Under the pieces are notes generated by a model. It did not search any database. It saw only the letters and a program-made list of their open reading frames with translations, and had not been told where the DNA came from. Below are positions 9,491-18,810 of a stretch of DNA of 64,000 nt, piece after piece. Source of the DNA: Catonia carolina (Eukaryota > Arthropoda > Insecta > Hemiptera > Achilidae); the NCBI GenBank assembly GCA_035578175.1, contig JAQMRL010000003.1:90188469-90252468 (forward strand). The letters run 5' to 3'. The stretch's first letter is position 1. Each line of letters starts with the position of its first letter. A program made the translations under genes and the position numbers.

Positions 9491-10487
9491 TGTTAAGTAA
9501 TTCTTGAAAACATTAAGTTTAATAAAATTTAATACCCTTATTTAGTAAGTTTTCCTAAAACATTTTGTTTCATTTCATTTCCCACTAATTCATTAGTTTT
9601 ATTGGAGGTGGCGACATTACAGCAAGTAAATGGCGGAATTAACCCGGTACCTGGGGGAAATCCCGCCACTGTGCAGACAAAGAACAAAAAATACATTTAA
9701 TGCACTTAGAGTTACAAGAAAGCAATCAAAAAATTTAGTAAAGTACCAAACATCTATAGAATGTAACTAAATTATAAGTATTGAATTATAAACAATTTAA
9801 CATGAATAATAAAATATTTTCCCTTAAGGTGGTGTGATTCCCCCGGTCTCCCCTACTGGCAAAATTATAATTTTAGTGCCTTTTTTAAAGTGTTCTAAAA
9901 TGACTGTTTTAAATATTAGTGTACTGACATGCTTAATGTAGTTAAATTTACAGACATAGTGTTTTAATAATATTTATATGCGGTTAGTTTGTGGTGTAAC
10001 TACTGACACAGCGGCTTTTGGGCCACCACAACTGAATTGATCGGTAAGTCTCCTATTATATTATTATGTATACTAAATTTTGTATAATAAAAATATACTA
10101 TTTAAAACAAGACATCATTTTCGGGTAAATCTATCACAGTCACAAATGCTGTCCAGCGGATCTATTTTAAAACGGGTTTTACTAAAATTGACTAGACAGA
10201 GTATGGGATCCTGTTGGGGTTAAAACGGGAATTTAACCTAATTTTCTTTAAGAAAAATGTGCTTTCCTGGATTGTTTTTAAAGGTTCAGATTCCATGCAA
10301 ATTTCTCCTCATATTTTTCTGTTCATTTTTACTCAATAATAATGGATGTGGAAATATCGGTCAGCCCTGAGCGAAGTGACTTACGCGGATAAAATCCGTA
10401 AATAGAACTGACTTATAAAACACTGGTACGTTGAATTGGAGAACAAAAGGAGAAAACAAATATACAAGTACAAAGATTGTAACACAT

Positions 10488-10576
10488 TTAAGTAATAACA
10501 AAGAGAGTAAGCATGACTGATATGGAACCTTGTGGCTGCCAGGAAACACTGGTGGGCAGTGCTGGAATCCCAGCTT
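10488..10576 (-). CDS. probable terminal exon of the armadillo-like host gene
   Basis: On the minus strand an acceptor (TTTTCACCTACAG) precedes AAGCTGGGATTCCAGCACTG. It joins in phase to the single leftover base of the exon ending at 10971 and gives KAGIPALPTSVSWQPQGS, ISVMLTLFVIT and a stop at 10488-10490. The phase match and clean acceptor support it. There is no independent family evidence, and an alternative donor inside this exon cannot be excluded. Confidence 0.5.
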
Positions 10577-10970
10577 CTGTAGGTGAAAATTTCATTGAAT
10601 GTTTAGATATTCTGACATAATTTTAATGACTATTAAGACAAATGTTAGTCACAATATTTTTTGTTTTTAAATGTGCAGATATCTCCACTAAACGACTATA
10701 CCCATTCAAAACCATATGCAGATATATCCGCAAAACGACCTACGGGAAAGATGTTTTTGGCAGATATGTCTGTGAAGGGTTAAAAAATGTATTTTACTTA
10801 AATGCTGTTACAAATATTGTAGCACAGAAAGAGTTAGATGAAATTATGTCTCCATACTTGAAAATTGAAAGCCAAAATTATAGCATTAGCTCAAGTAGAA
10901 TTTTATGCAATAGCTAATGTTTTGGGTAATAAAAGTGCAATAACTGTTAGTTGTACATAATAATACTTAC
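10577..10970. other. last intron of the host gene
   Basis: Contains three loosely similar units around 10675-10775 (GCAGATATxTCC...AAACGAC). A short plus-strand ORF here has no recognised domain and is not taken as a gene. Confidence 0.4.
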
Positions 10971-11253
10971 TGGAAGGGCTATGTCGGCCATCACTACTAG
11001 TGATGCTATGCAGGCTGTCCTTTGATTGGGCAGGCCGCAGGATATGGGAGAAGGCGAAGATGGCTTGCATGGCGGGCTCTAATCCGAGCCCTGAGGCACT
11101 GCTGATGCTGTCACGCGCATTGCGATCGAGCAGGAAGTGAGAAGGACGGATGCTAGGGCGAGGCATCCTAGGAGGTGGTGCTGGAGGTGGCAAGGGTTCC
11201 TCGACACTTCCAGGTTCTGAACCCCATCCTGAGCAGTCTACAGTTAGATTAAC
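10971..11253 (-). CDS. armadillo-like host gene, proline/serine-rich exon
   Basis: 283-nt exon: acceptor TATTTTCTGTAG at its upper edge, donor GTAAGT at its lower edge. It follows the exon at 13293-13570 in phase 0 and ends with one leftover base. The product begins VNLTVDCSGWGSEPGSVEEP, then has a proline run (PLPPPAPPPRMPRP), a basic/serine stretch and a helical stretch EPAMQAIFAFSHILRPA, ending with SLHSITSSDGRHSPS. GC content is clearly above the AT-rich introns. The proline run suggests a flexible linker. No named family is recognised. Confidence 0.75.
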
Positions 11254-11719
11254 CTACAGAAAAATAATTAAAATATTATTTAAATTCTTAAAATAAAAGT
11301 GAAATTAAATACAGGAATGACAGATGTAAATTTAAAAATTATTTCCTAATTATTTTTATTGTAAAATTGCAAATAAACATCTAACCCTTTTAATCCTAGC
11401 ATCCGAATAATCAGATTAATCAAAAGCTTACATGCCTAGCGTCCCAGCATCTGATCCGTCAGATGACAAATTTTAAATAATTATTTAATATGTTATTACA
11501 CACTATACCTGCATTTATTTTTAACCAGTTGACACAAAAAAACAAGCTTTCACAATAATGTTCATTGATTGTCTTGTTAGAAGCTTTTTTTTCAATCAAC
11601 GAAGATGAAATCAAGAGTTACATTGCAACAACAATGAGCCTGCTATCTACATTAGTAACAAAGTTAGTTTATTGGTTATTTTTAAAAATTTCTTCAATGT
11701 ACTAAATATATTGTCTGAC
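11254..11719. other. intron sequence, no feature seen
   Basis: AT-rich intron with an imperfect repeat of an ATCCGAATAATCAGATTAATC / ATCTGATCCGTCAGAT motif around 11400-11465. No gene is supported. Confidence 0.4.
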
Positions 11720-11900
11720 TGGTTCCATGGCATGGTGGTCAGTGGTTAGTGAGTTGGACTACATAGTAAAAGGTCCAAGGTTCGATTCCTCAGCTAGGGT
11801 CTAGAAGTTAACACATGTTCAAACCCACCATTACACATTCCAACAGTAGTCACAAGCTTTCAAATGTAGTGGTAATCTAAATTTGTTTAAAAACAAGCTA
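11720..11900 (+). repeat. tRNA-derived SINE (degenerate)
   Basis: A tRNA-like head has an A-box-like TGGTCAGTGGTTAGTGAG and a B-box GGTTCGATTCC (about 11781-11791), followed by an unrelated AT-rich body. The acceptor arms do not pair, so it is a SINE and not a tRNA gene. Confidence 0.6.
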
Positions 11901-12284
11901 AAATATATACTTGATTGATGACAATTTTTACAGTGTACAAGAATATTCCTTCCTAAATAGTTTTTTAGAGGAAAAATAAATTTTCAAAAAATATGCTGAG
12001 GCAAATTTTTGAAGTAGGAAAGTAAGTGACTTTAACTTAAGGTATATTTCCACGATGCTAGTACTAGCTGTTAGTTGGCTAGCAGCTAGCAAAAGAGCAT
12101 AATGGGAACAACAAAAAATACCACAAATACCATAATAAAAAAGATAACAGATCTGGATGATTTGTAATATATTCAACTGAATCCAAAATTTCCATATATA
12201 TATTACAATAAAAATAATTTACAGTCTTGTATTTCTGTTCTCTATAGCTAATAAATGAATAAATCTGAGAGAACTGATTCATGC

Positions 12285-12600
12285 TGTTGTTGTTTAGGGT
12301 ATCAGCTGGTTTGAACCTTTACTAAGTAAATCAAGGAATGGGGTATTTTAGACTTGCCTTCCTCACCAAAAAATTATGTTTATTGGAAAATTATGTTTAT
12401 TCACATGCCAGGCCCTCCGAAAAGCACCTACTTTCCACCCTGCATATGACATCTTCACTTCATTCATCACAGGGTCTGGCTGTATAATGAAATTTGTGAC
12501 TCTCAGAGGAGATAACTCCGATTAGTGTCTTTTGGACCTCTACCTCTTCTGTTTTTAAATATTTCTGTCATATAATTGGTAAACCATGTGATAAGAAATA
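12285..12600 (-). repeat. SINE-like dispersed repeat, family A, part 1
   Basis: Matches the reverse complement of 57485-57905 and 60617-61018. Shared blocks include the CAG/GCTGGTTTGAACC block, CATGCCAGGCC..CCGAAAAGCA, GGGTCTGGCTGTATAATGAAATT, AGAGGAGATAACTC.GATTAGTGTCTTTT and TGATAAGAAA. It is interrupted at 12601 by a mariner remnant and resumes at 13179. Confidence 0.75.
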
Positions 12601-13176
12601 CAGGGTGATTCAGATAAGCCAAAACTTAAATACGTCCAAAGGGCGTAGTTCTTGGACTATTTGAATTCAGTATGATCGCAACTTCAAATGTTTGGTGGCT
12701 GTCTGACATGTGGAGTAAGATGCTTCATGCTGTTAAAACAACCGATGAAGTAATTTACAGGGAGATCGCAGCAGAGACTGCTTAATGCACTCTGAAAATC
12801 CCAATAATAACACATCAAGCAGATGGCTTCGAGACCTATCATTAATACTTCCTGTTTCGTGAAAACATTTCACAATATCATACACTGTTGTTTTTTCTAG
12901 AATAGAGACATTAGGGAATTTCTCATGGAACAACTGAATGGACCGTTTGTGAGTTTTAACTGTAAAATAAGCTTCCAAAAATGCAATTCTATGCTCTTGC
13001 GTAAGTACCGTGAAGGACTGACTAGCAGACTTCCTCACACCACATGTGTGTGTGTAGAGTGGTCGTGTTCCCCAAGATCAATGTCCTGTGAAACAACGAA
13101 CAACACACAGAAATCATAATTACTTTCCAACCAATCTGTACCAATAATTTTGATCTGACTTATTTGAATCACTCTG
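12601..13176 (-). mobile_element. mariner-type remnant inserted in a family A repeat
   Basis: Terminal repeats CAGGGTGATTCAGATAAG and the reverse complement of CTTATTTGAATCACTCTG are flanked by TA (12599-12600 and 13177-13178). Removing 12601-13176 plus one TA restores a TGATAAGAAATAAAAC junction like those at 57570 and 60690 in other family A copies. At 576 bp it keeps only the start of the transposase. Confidence 0.8.
12800..13038 (-). pseudogene. transposase N-terminal HTH fragment (Tc1/mariner, DUF4817-like)
   Basis: Reads SFTVLTQEHRIAFLEAYF, then TVKTHKRSIQLFHEKFPNVS and TVYDIVKCFHETGSINDRSR. This is the first helix-turn-helix region (..F...FP...P....V..IV..F.ETGS..D..R) found in IS630/Tc1/mariner-type transposases of insects. 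After DRSR the similarity ends abruptly, consistent with an internal deletion that removed the catalytic domain. Confidence 0.7.
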
Positions 13177-13178
13177 TA

Positions 13179-13245
13179 AAACAATTTTTTGTAGCCCTGA
13201 AACTAGCAGATCAAGTGTAAATAATTTAACACTCCACCTGGCTGT
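13179..13245 (-). repeat. SINE-like family A, part 2
   Basis: Continues the repeat of 12285-12600 after the mariner: TAGCCCTGAAACTAGCAGATC and CACTCCACCTG..TGTTATGGGCA match the reverse complement of 57485-57560 and 60617-60680. Confidence 0.75.
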
Positions 13246-13292
13246 TATGGGCAGACTGATTAATATAAACATAATAATTAATTAGTACATAC

Positions 13293-13570
13293 TTTTCTTC
13301 GTTTTCTAAGTGTACTGCCAGGTTCAGTATCGGTTGAGGAAGCACGGGATCTTGGGCTACGTGGCACATCATGTGCTGTTGCCGAGGCAAAACTTGAACG
13401 AGAGGCACAACTCTTCCATCGTTGTAGATGAGCGGCAGTAGTTAATAATCTATGTAACAGTAACCTTAGTACAACTACAGGGCTCAAGACACATGGAAAA
13501 CAAGATAAGAAGCTCTGAACAAATCCTGTAGTTGCCACATCAGTTAATTTTCTATCACCCACAGTTTGAT
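13293..13570 (-). CDS. armadillo-like host gene, hydrophobic-segment exon
   Basis: 278-nt exon with acceptor TTTTTATTTTAG and donor GTATGT. Its first two bases complete the codon left by the exon at 16018-16108. The product reads NQTVGDRKLTDVATTGFVQS, then a cysteine-containing hydrophobic run (about 25 residues, FLSCFPCVLSPVVVLRLLLH), then LLTTAAHLQRWKS, a serine/arginine stretch and a basic end LRKRRK. The hydrophobic run could be a membrane-associated helix or a buried armadillo helix; sequence alone does not decide. Confidence 0.75.
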
Positions 13571-14289
13571 CTAAAATAAAAAATAAAACTTAAATGAATA
13601 CACAAACAAAAAATAAAATAGTAACTAACCAATAAATTAATTAATACTTTTTTATAAAACACAAAAATATTTTAAAATTTTCTGTTCGTATCTTAATTTT
13701 ATTTCATTACATTCTAACAAATAACAAGTAATGCTCATAGAGTCAAATAATTATTCAGTTCATATATTCATCATCTCAAGTAAATGATTTTTTAAGAAAC
13801 AGTGTGAGACAACCATTCCACCAAACAATTAAATTGCATAAGAAATGTAAGTATACAGAAAGGTACTATATCATATACTAAGTGAAGATTTAACTTCTTC
13901 GCTCTTTTTCTTCTTTCACCTTTTACTTCGTTTAATCTCCATATTTATTTAGAACACAGAACACTGAAACCTCGTTTATCTGAAATCAGTTAGCCAAGAG
14001 CCATTTCAGAAACCTAATTTGCCGTTGTTTATCATATTTTAATGTAAAGACTTTTATTAGGTACATTTATTAAATTTATATTATAAACTTTAAGGGAGAC
14101 TTTTAATATAGACTTTAAGGGAGACTTTTTAATATATTGGAGTGAAAATTATTCATGAGTTTTGTCTCAATTATTTATAATCTATTTTCAGAAGTGAAAA
14201 AAGCTCGTATTGAAATGGCGAGGCAGTTGTTTCTAAACATGAAGCATTTGCTTGTTAAAAATACAATTAAACTTCCTGTAAGATACTAA
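13571..14289. other. intron sequence, no gene seen
   Basis: AT-rich. It has a 25-bp local duplication (GACTTTAAGGGAGACTTTT..AATATA) at about 14086-14135. Nothing coding is recognised. Confidence 0.4.
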
Positions 14290-14541
14290 TTTGTCAAAAC
14301 CTGTATTTACACTATCCTGCTGTATAATGTGAAAACATGGACTTTGAGAATGCCACTCATAATTCATTCATGGGTATTCAGACGAATGGTCAGAATTTCA
14401 TGGACCAATGTTGATATTTTGAGATATTTGAATATGGATTACGAATTGATGAACATTATCAAAAGAAGGAAGACAGCGTATCTTGGTCATTTATGCAGAA
14501 GTGATATAAGTATGAGCTTTTCAGACTTTTCTAGAGCATAA
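14290..14541 (+). pseudogene. non-LTR retrotransposon remnant, C-terminal region
   Basis: The plus strand reads WVFRRMVRISW near 14370, then MNIIKRRKTAYLGHLCRSD. This is the F..W..RRM.RISW ... ELL..IKRRK..YLGH..R pattern C-terminal to the reverse transcriptase in insect RTE-like elements. The upstream part YNVKTW (for YG.ETW) is also visible. No intact ORF remains. Confidence 0.65.
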
Positions 14542-15529
14542 AGTTGAGGGTAGGCACAGAATTGAACGAAATAAATCCTCATTCCCGCCTCCTTGATTTC
14601 TTTTGGTGTTCGTCGTCGTTGGACCACGACCATTTATGTTCGTTGTCATAGCAACCAATTTTGTTTATTCTGTTCACTATTGCATGAAAGTTTTACGAGC
14701 ATTGTGGTGGTCCTGCGCCGATTAGCGTTTTTGTCTTGAATAAGTAAACAGTCACAGAATATCAGAGATGGGACAAACATGAGGATGCACACTTTTTTGA
14801 AGGTGGTTAATAATAGGAGTGATTTACCAGAGTTGTAGCCAATATTCATAGATTGAGTGAGGTCTCTAAGAACAACAACAAGATTGTTCACGCACGAAAG
14901 AAACTGTACATAAATTTGACTTCCAAAAAAAATTAACAGAATGATGTAATATAAGAATGAATGTTGTAGGGGATATTAGTGTAGTGCTGTGCATACTGTA
15001 CGCGTGAAATCTTTTTGTTGTTAAACTTCTACCAAGTACAGATTATGAGAACAGATGTCCGTCAATTCTGTTGTAATTTATTTCAGCCATTAATAACTAG
15101 TTTAATTTATAATTTCTTAAGTGAATTATTTTAAGAAAGTTAACTATTAAATATAGGTATTTACTTTTATAATTTAAAAATAAGGTTTTAAATAAATCGA
15201 AAAGAGAGTTGTAGCAGGAGAAGTAGATAGCAGAATAGCAGAAGTGGGCAGTTCCAAAGGGTAGTCCTTTGCTACTGAACTCATCATGTGACAACTACAG
15301 ACTTGCTATCAACCTACTCATTTACTTGTTGCAGAGTTGTCATAGAAGTGAATTACCTCTGTTGGTTATGCCAGTAAAGTAATCCTTTGCAAACATGTTA
15401 GAGTAAATAACAGTATAGTATATGATGATAAGTAGATAACGATAATAGAAGTAGTATAGTACAGAAGGATAATTTTATAAATTTTACAAAAAGAAAAATC
15501 CCTTTCATGAAATGATGTCTCATGGCTAG
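14542..15529. other. unassigned interval
   Basis: 14580-14900 is less AT-rich and could be the tail of the preceding retroposon or another decayed element; no domain is recognised. The rest is AT-rich intron. Confidence 0.35.
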
Positions 15530-15830
15530 TGGCAATTTTTAAAAGGTTTACCTATGACTCATGGCAAAAACCGTTAGTGATTTCTGTGTCTACTCTTTAA
15601 GAGGAATCGAATGACACTATTATTGTTTCCAAACTCCGACTTTGATTTCTTGACTTCCGGTTTGTGCCACTTCCGGTCAAAACCAGGACTTCAAACCCAG
15701 TTCAGGTCTACTTAACTTTTTGTGTAGATTACAAATTCAAAAACCATTTATTGCTATCTCATGTAGTTTCTGGTGTGACGGATGGACAGAAAAAGGAAAA
15801 TTATAAATGACAATTTTAAAAATTGCCATC
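15530..15830. repeat. MITE-like dispersed repeat, family B, copy 1
   Basis: About 300 bp closely similar in the same orientation to 33405-33712: GGCAAAAACCGTTAGT, CTACTCT.TAA..GGAATC, CTTCCGGT, CTAACTTTTTGTG and ATCTC.TGTAGTTTCTG. The ends are inverted (GGCAATTTTTAAAA and TTTTAAAAATTGCC), as in a miniature inverted-repeat element. No coding capacity. Confidence 0.7.
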
Positions 15831-16017
15831 AATAACTCTAAGATTACAAGAAGAGATAAGTGCTATGGAACTCACATCTTATATTCAATGTTTCTGTAGT
15901 TTTGTTACATCTTGTTTAACGTTGTTTTTAGCTGCATATAAAGAAACAACATAAATTTATAATGATACGACAGAAACATACTAATAGCCTAACAGATTTA
16001 AAGACAATTCCACTTAC
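15831..16017. other. intron sequence
   Basis: AT-rich intron between the family B repeat and the next host exon. No feature is seen. Confidence 0.4.
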
Positions 16018-16108
16018 TTTGATTAGCTAAATGGCTGTAAGCATTACCACTCAGAACCCACTGCAATGTGTTATTTTCTGTTGTAGGTGCACCTTGGTTC
16101 AATGTTCC
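16018..16108 (-). CDS. armadillo-like host gene, 91-nt exon
   Basis: Acceptor CTGTTTTCAG and donor GTAAGT bound a 91-nt exon. It reads GTLNQGAPTTENNTLQWVLS then GNAYSHLANQ, and leaves one base for the next exon. It joins in phase after ...AIISILRSIE of the exon at 18653-18810. Confidence 0.75.
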
Positions 16109-16289
16109 CTGAAAACAGTATAGACATTAAAAATAAATTATACAAAATTACATTTTCAATTTGTAGTCAAGTAAAAATTACTAAAAAGCCACTTTTTGAC
16201 AAACTTGCTCATGACACTGACAGCCAACTGGCTTAGAGTGTTATCTCTCAGAGTAAATTGGCTGGATAAAAGTTAAGTCATCTCTTTAT

Positions 16290-17200
16290 GCTTTTCTGGC
16301 TAGTGCAGCTAGCTGTTGTGTTTACTGCATGCGAACTGGTTCAGCCACCATTTGCATGGGCGTCCTCTTGGTCTTTCACCGTCTTTCCTTTCCTTCCATA
16401 CTCTCGGAATCTTGCCAGGATCCATTCTCTCCACATGCCCCCGCCATCTGAATCAGTTAACCTCAATTCTCCTTCTCAGACTCATCATCTAAATATCCTC
16501 TCTAATATTCTCATTCTTTACCTTATCCATCCTAGTTTTTCCTGTTAAACTTCTGAAAAATTTTATCTCTCCTGCCTACAATCTGTTCCGTTCTCTCTCA
16601 TTCAACACCCATTTCTCCGATTCGTAAGTCACTATTGGTACATATTACATTTCAAACATCATCACCTTGGCCTTCCTTGGTATTTTCATATACCAGAGCA
16701 GGTGTACCTCACTTTGTACCATCTCTCCTCTATTCTACAATCTCTTTGTAATTTTGTGTTCTATTCGGTCATTATTAGCTATTTCTGCTCCCGAGTAAGT
16801 AAAACTTTCTGTGACCTTTCAAGTCTTGTTATTTAACTAGACAATCCTTTCCAATCTCTTGTCCCATTCTATTACCATCACCTTACAGGTTTTCTCGAAG
16901 ATTTCAAGCCCCACTGACTGAAGCTGTCTATTCCATTTATCCAGCTCCTCCTGGACCTCTTCGATATTCTCCCTCCATATTTCCATGTCGTTTGCAAAGA
17001 TCATGTGTTTTGATCTATCTTTTTATTTTTTCTATCTTTTGTAATATTTTTTCTTTCTTTCCCACCAGTTTAATGATCATATTAAACAGGATCTGCAACA
17101 ACACACTTCACTGCTTCAATCTTCTCGTAACCACAAAGTATCCAATTGGACCTGCTCAGGTTTTCACCAGTACCAGTTTATCCTTACGCATACAATGAGC
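16290..17200 (-). pseudogene. non-LTR retrotransposon remnant (reverse transcriptase to C-terminus)
   Basis: On the minus strand, fragments in shifting frames give HMIFANDMEIWRENIEE (the FADDM-type reverse transcriptase motif with N for the first D), then WNRQLQSVGLEI, MFEMYYVPIVTYESE, and REIKFFRSLTGKTRMDKVRN followed by RWRGHVERM and KRTPMQMVAEPVRMQ. This is the usual order of reverse transcriptase followed by a C-terminal region in insect LINEs. The strand, order and spacing are kept but stops and frameshifts are numerous. Confidence 0.65.
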
Positions 17201-17691
17201 AGCACGTACAATTATAAGAGTAATATGATGTAGAGTATGCAGATGATGCAATAATATTAGGGTATAACATCTCAAATCTTCAAAGGAAGCTGGAATAACT
17301 GAGTAGTTAATGGATCATATAGTTTGTGCATAAAAAAATTAAATAAAATTTATGTTCTATCCAAAACTTAGGATGACCTTAATAAGAAACAACACTTGTA
17401 TTGAAAGAGTAAAAAGAACCGGATACCTGAGGGCATAAAAAAATGAGAATACAATCAAACACCAAATGGGTGCACGGATAAGGTTGGCCTTTACAAAGAT
17501 GAAGCATTTGTTCTGTAACAGGGATCTAAGTATAAAAGTCCAAATAAAATTTGAGAGATGCTACATCTTTCTCTTCTTTTGTATAAAATGGAGACTTGAC
17601 CTCTCTAGGAGAAGAATAATCTACATGTAGACAAAATTCAAGCCTTTAAATCATGGATGTATTGACATGTATTAAAGCTATACCTGTTTTA

Positions 17692-18599
17692 TGAGGGGGG
17701 GACCCAAAGAAACGACACTCGAGCTGTGGAGGGGAGAATGGTGAAGGAAAGAGTTCTTGGTGGTGGGCTCTTGTAAAAAAACTCTTCCTGAGTCATTTTG
17801 TGAAGCCTTGTCATTGTGAGTCCACTTGTTCATCAGTAGTGAATTTTTAAGTAAAACAAGATTTTCCTTTCAGTGATTTTTGTTTCACTTCTTCCACAAA
17901 CCCAAAACGTTTCCTACTCATGTCCCTTTTCAGTCCAGGGAAAAGAAAGAAGTCACAGGGAGGCAGGTCAGAGAATAGGGTGCATGAACAATCAGGGTCA
18001 TTCCATTCTTGCTCAGAAACTGCTTCACAAAAAACGTAAAGTGAAAAGGTGCGTTGTCACACAGGAATAACCAGTCCTCTGTGTGCCTAAGATCCCCTCC
18101 TTTCTTCCTGATGCTTTCCCACAAACATTTTAGTCATGTCAGACAGTTCGCCGAACAATTGTTTGGCGATGATCTTCATAACAAGAGGGTTGATTTTTTC
18201 AACGTTTTCATCAGTCTTTGAGGTTGAGGGGCGCTCAGAATGAGGTAAGTCTTAAACTGACATTTCACCCCTTTTAATACACAAAAACCAGTTGTAGACC
18301 CGAGCTAAGCTACGGGTATTTTGAGCATTGCAAGAGTTTCTGTAGACGAGTTTCCCGAAAGGAAACAAAATTTTACTGCCACACGTTGCTCTTGGGGGTC
18401 TGCCATTCATGTTTTTGCCGAAAGGGGAAATCTTGTTTCACTTAAAAATTCACACAAATAAACAGGTGGACTCAAAGTGATGAGGCTTTACATACTGACT
18501 CAGGAAGAGTTTCTTTACAAGAGCCCACCACTGAGAACTCATTCCTTCACCATTGCTCCCCTCCAAAGCCCAAGTTTGTTACCTTTGGGTACCCTCTCG
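17692..18599 (-). mobile_element. mariner deletion derivative with long (~185 bp) terminal inverted repeats
   Basis: 17692-17880 and 18415-18599 are inverted copies (TGGAGGGGAG.AATGGTGAAGG, GGTGGTGGGCTCTTGTAAA, ACTCTTCCTGAGTCA), flanked by TA (17690-17691 and 18600-18601). Between them are two pieces of a mariner transposase on the minus strand. The terminal repeats are several times longer than the roughly 30 bp typical of mariner. Confidence 0.8.
17880..18330 (-). pseudogene. mariner transposase fragments
   Basis: Upstream fragment: NWFLCIKRGEMSV, then SERPSTSKTDENVEKI, matching the W...F..G..S..D..R.GRP...T.ENV..I linker between the mariner DNA-binding domain and catalytic core. Downstream fragment: LCDNAPFHFTFFVKQFLSKN then MTLIVHAPYSLTCLPVTSFF, matching the mariner DNAPAH...... 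PPYSPDLAPCDFF block with both catalytic-region aspartates of the second part replaced. The core between them is deleted, so it is inactive. Confidence 0.7.
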
Positions 18600-18652
18600 T
18601 AAATACTCACGTTTTAAATATTTAAAATTAAGTCACTTATTTTTAAACATAC

Positions 18653-18810
18653 CTCAATTGATCTTAAAATAGATATGATAGCATTTTCCACTGTAATTCC
18701 TAGGATAGTTTTTGTATCTTTACAAGTAACTAAAGGCTGAGGAGCTGATGTTAAAGTTATATATGAATCTTCCACTGACTCCATTAAAGGCGTTGGAGGT
18801 GGAGCTTCTT
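18653..18810 (-). CDS. armadillo-like host gene, 158-nt exon
   Basis: Acceptor TTTTTCTGTTTCAG and donor GTATGT. Two bases complete the codon begun in the exon at 21729-21978. The product reads EEAPPPTPLMESVEDSYITL then TSAPQPLVTCKDTKTILGIT and VENAIISILRSIE. The last part looks like an amphipathic repeat helix. Confidence 0.75.

Larger units (their letters stand above)
8774..9853 (+). mobile_element. pogo-like DNA transposon remnant with TA target duplication
   Basis: Terminal inverted repeats GGGGAGACCGGGGGAATC (8774-8791) and its reverse complement ending at 9853 are flanked by TA on both sides (8772-8773 and 9854-9855). The interior has further GC-rich direct and inverted motifs (e.g. GGTAATGACGCCACCCTAAG near 9146) and an N-terminal pogo/psq-type helix-turn-helix remnant. 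At about 1.08 kb it is a non-autonomous or deleted copy. It lies inside the Merlin-like element. Confidence 0.75.
8418..10250 (+). mobile_element. decayed Merlin-like DNA transposon (interrupted)
   Basis: Inverted arms of about 100 bp flank this interval. The left arm (about 8418-8515) contains TTTTAACCCCAACAGGATCC and the right arm (about 10152-10250) contains its reverse complement; both share CTCTGTCTAGTCAATTTT and AAATAGATCCGC. The interior next to the left arm encodes an IS1595/ISXO2-type transposase C-terminus, the hallmark of Merlin elements. The middle is occupied by a pogo-like insertion at 8774-9853. I could not identify the 8-9 bp target duplication expected for Merlin, so the outer ends are approximate. 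Confidence 0.7.

Noticed and set aside
10642..10917. 91-codon plus-strand ORF in the last intron of the host gene
   Set aside because: No domain, no splice context, and it overlaps short imperfect repeats.
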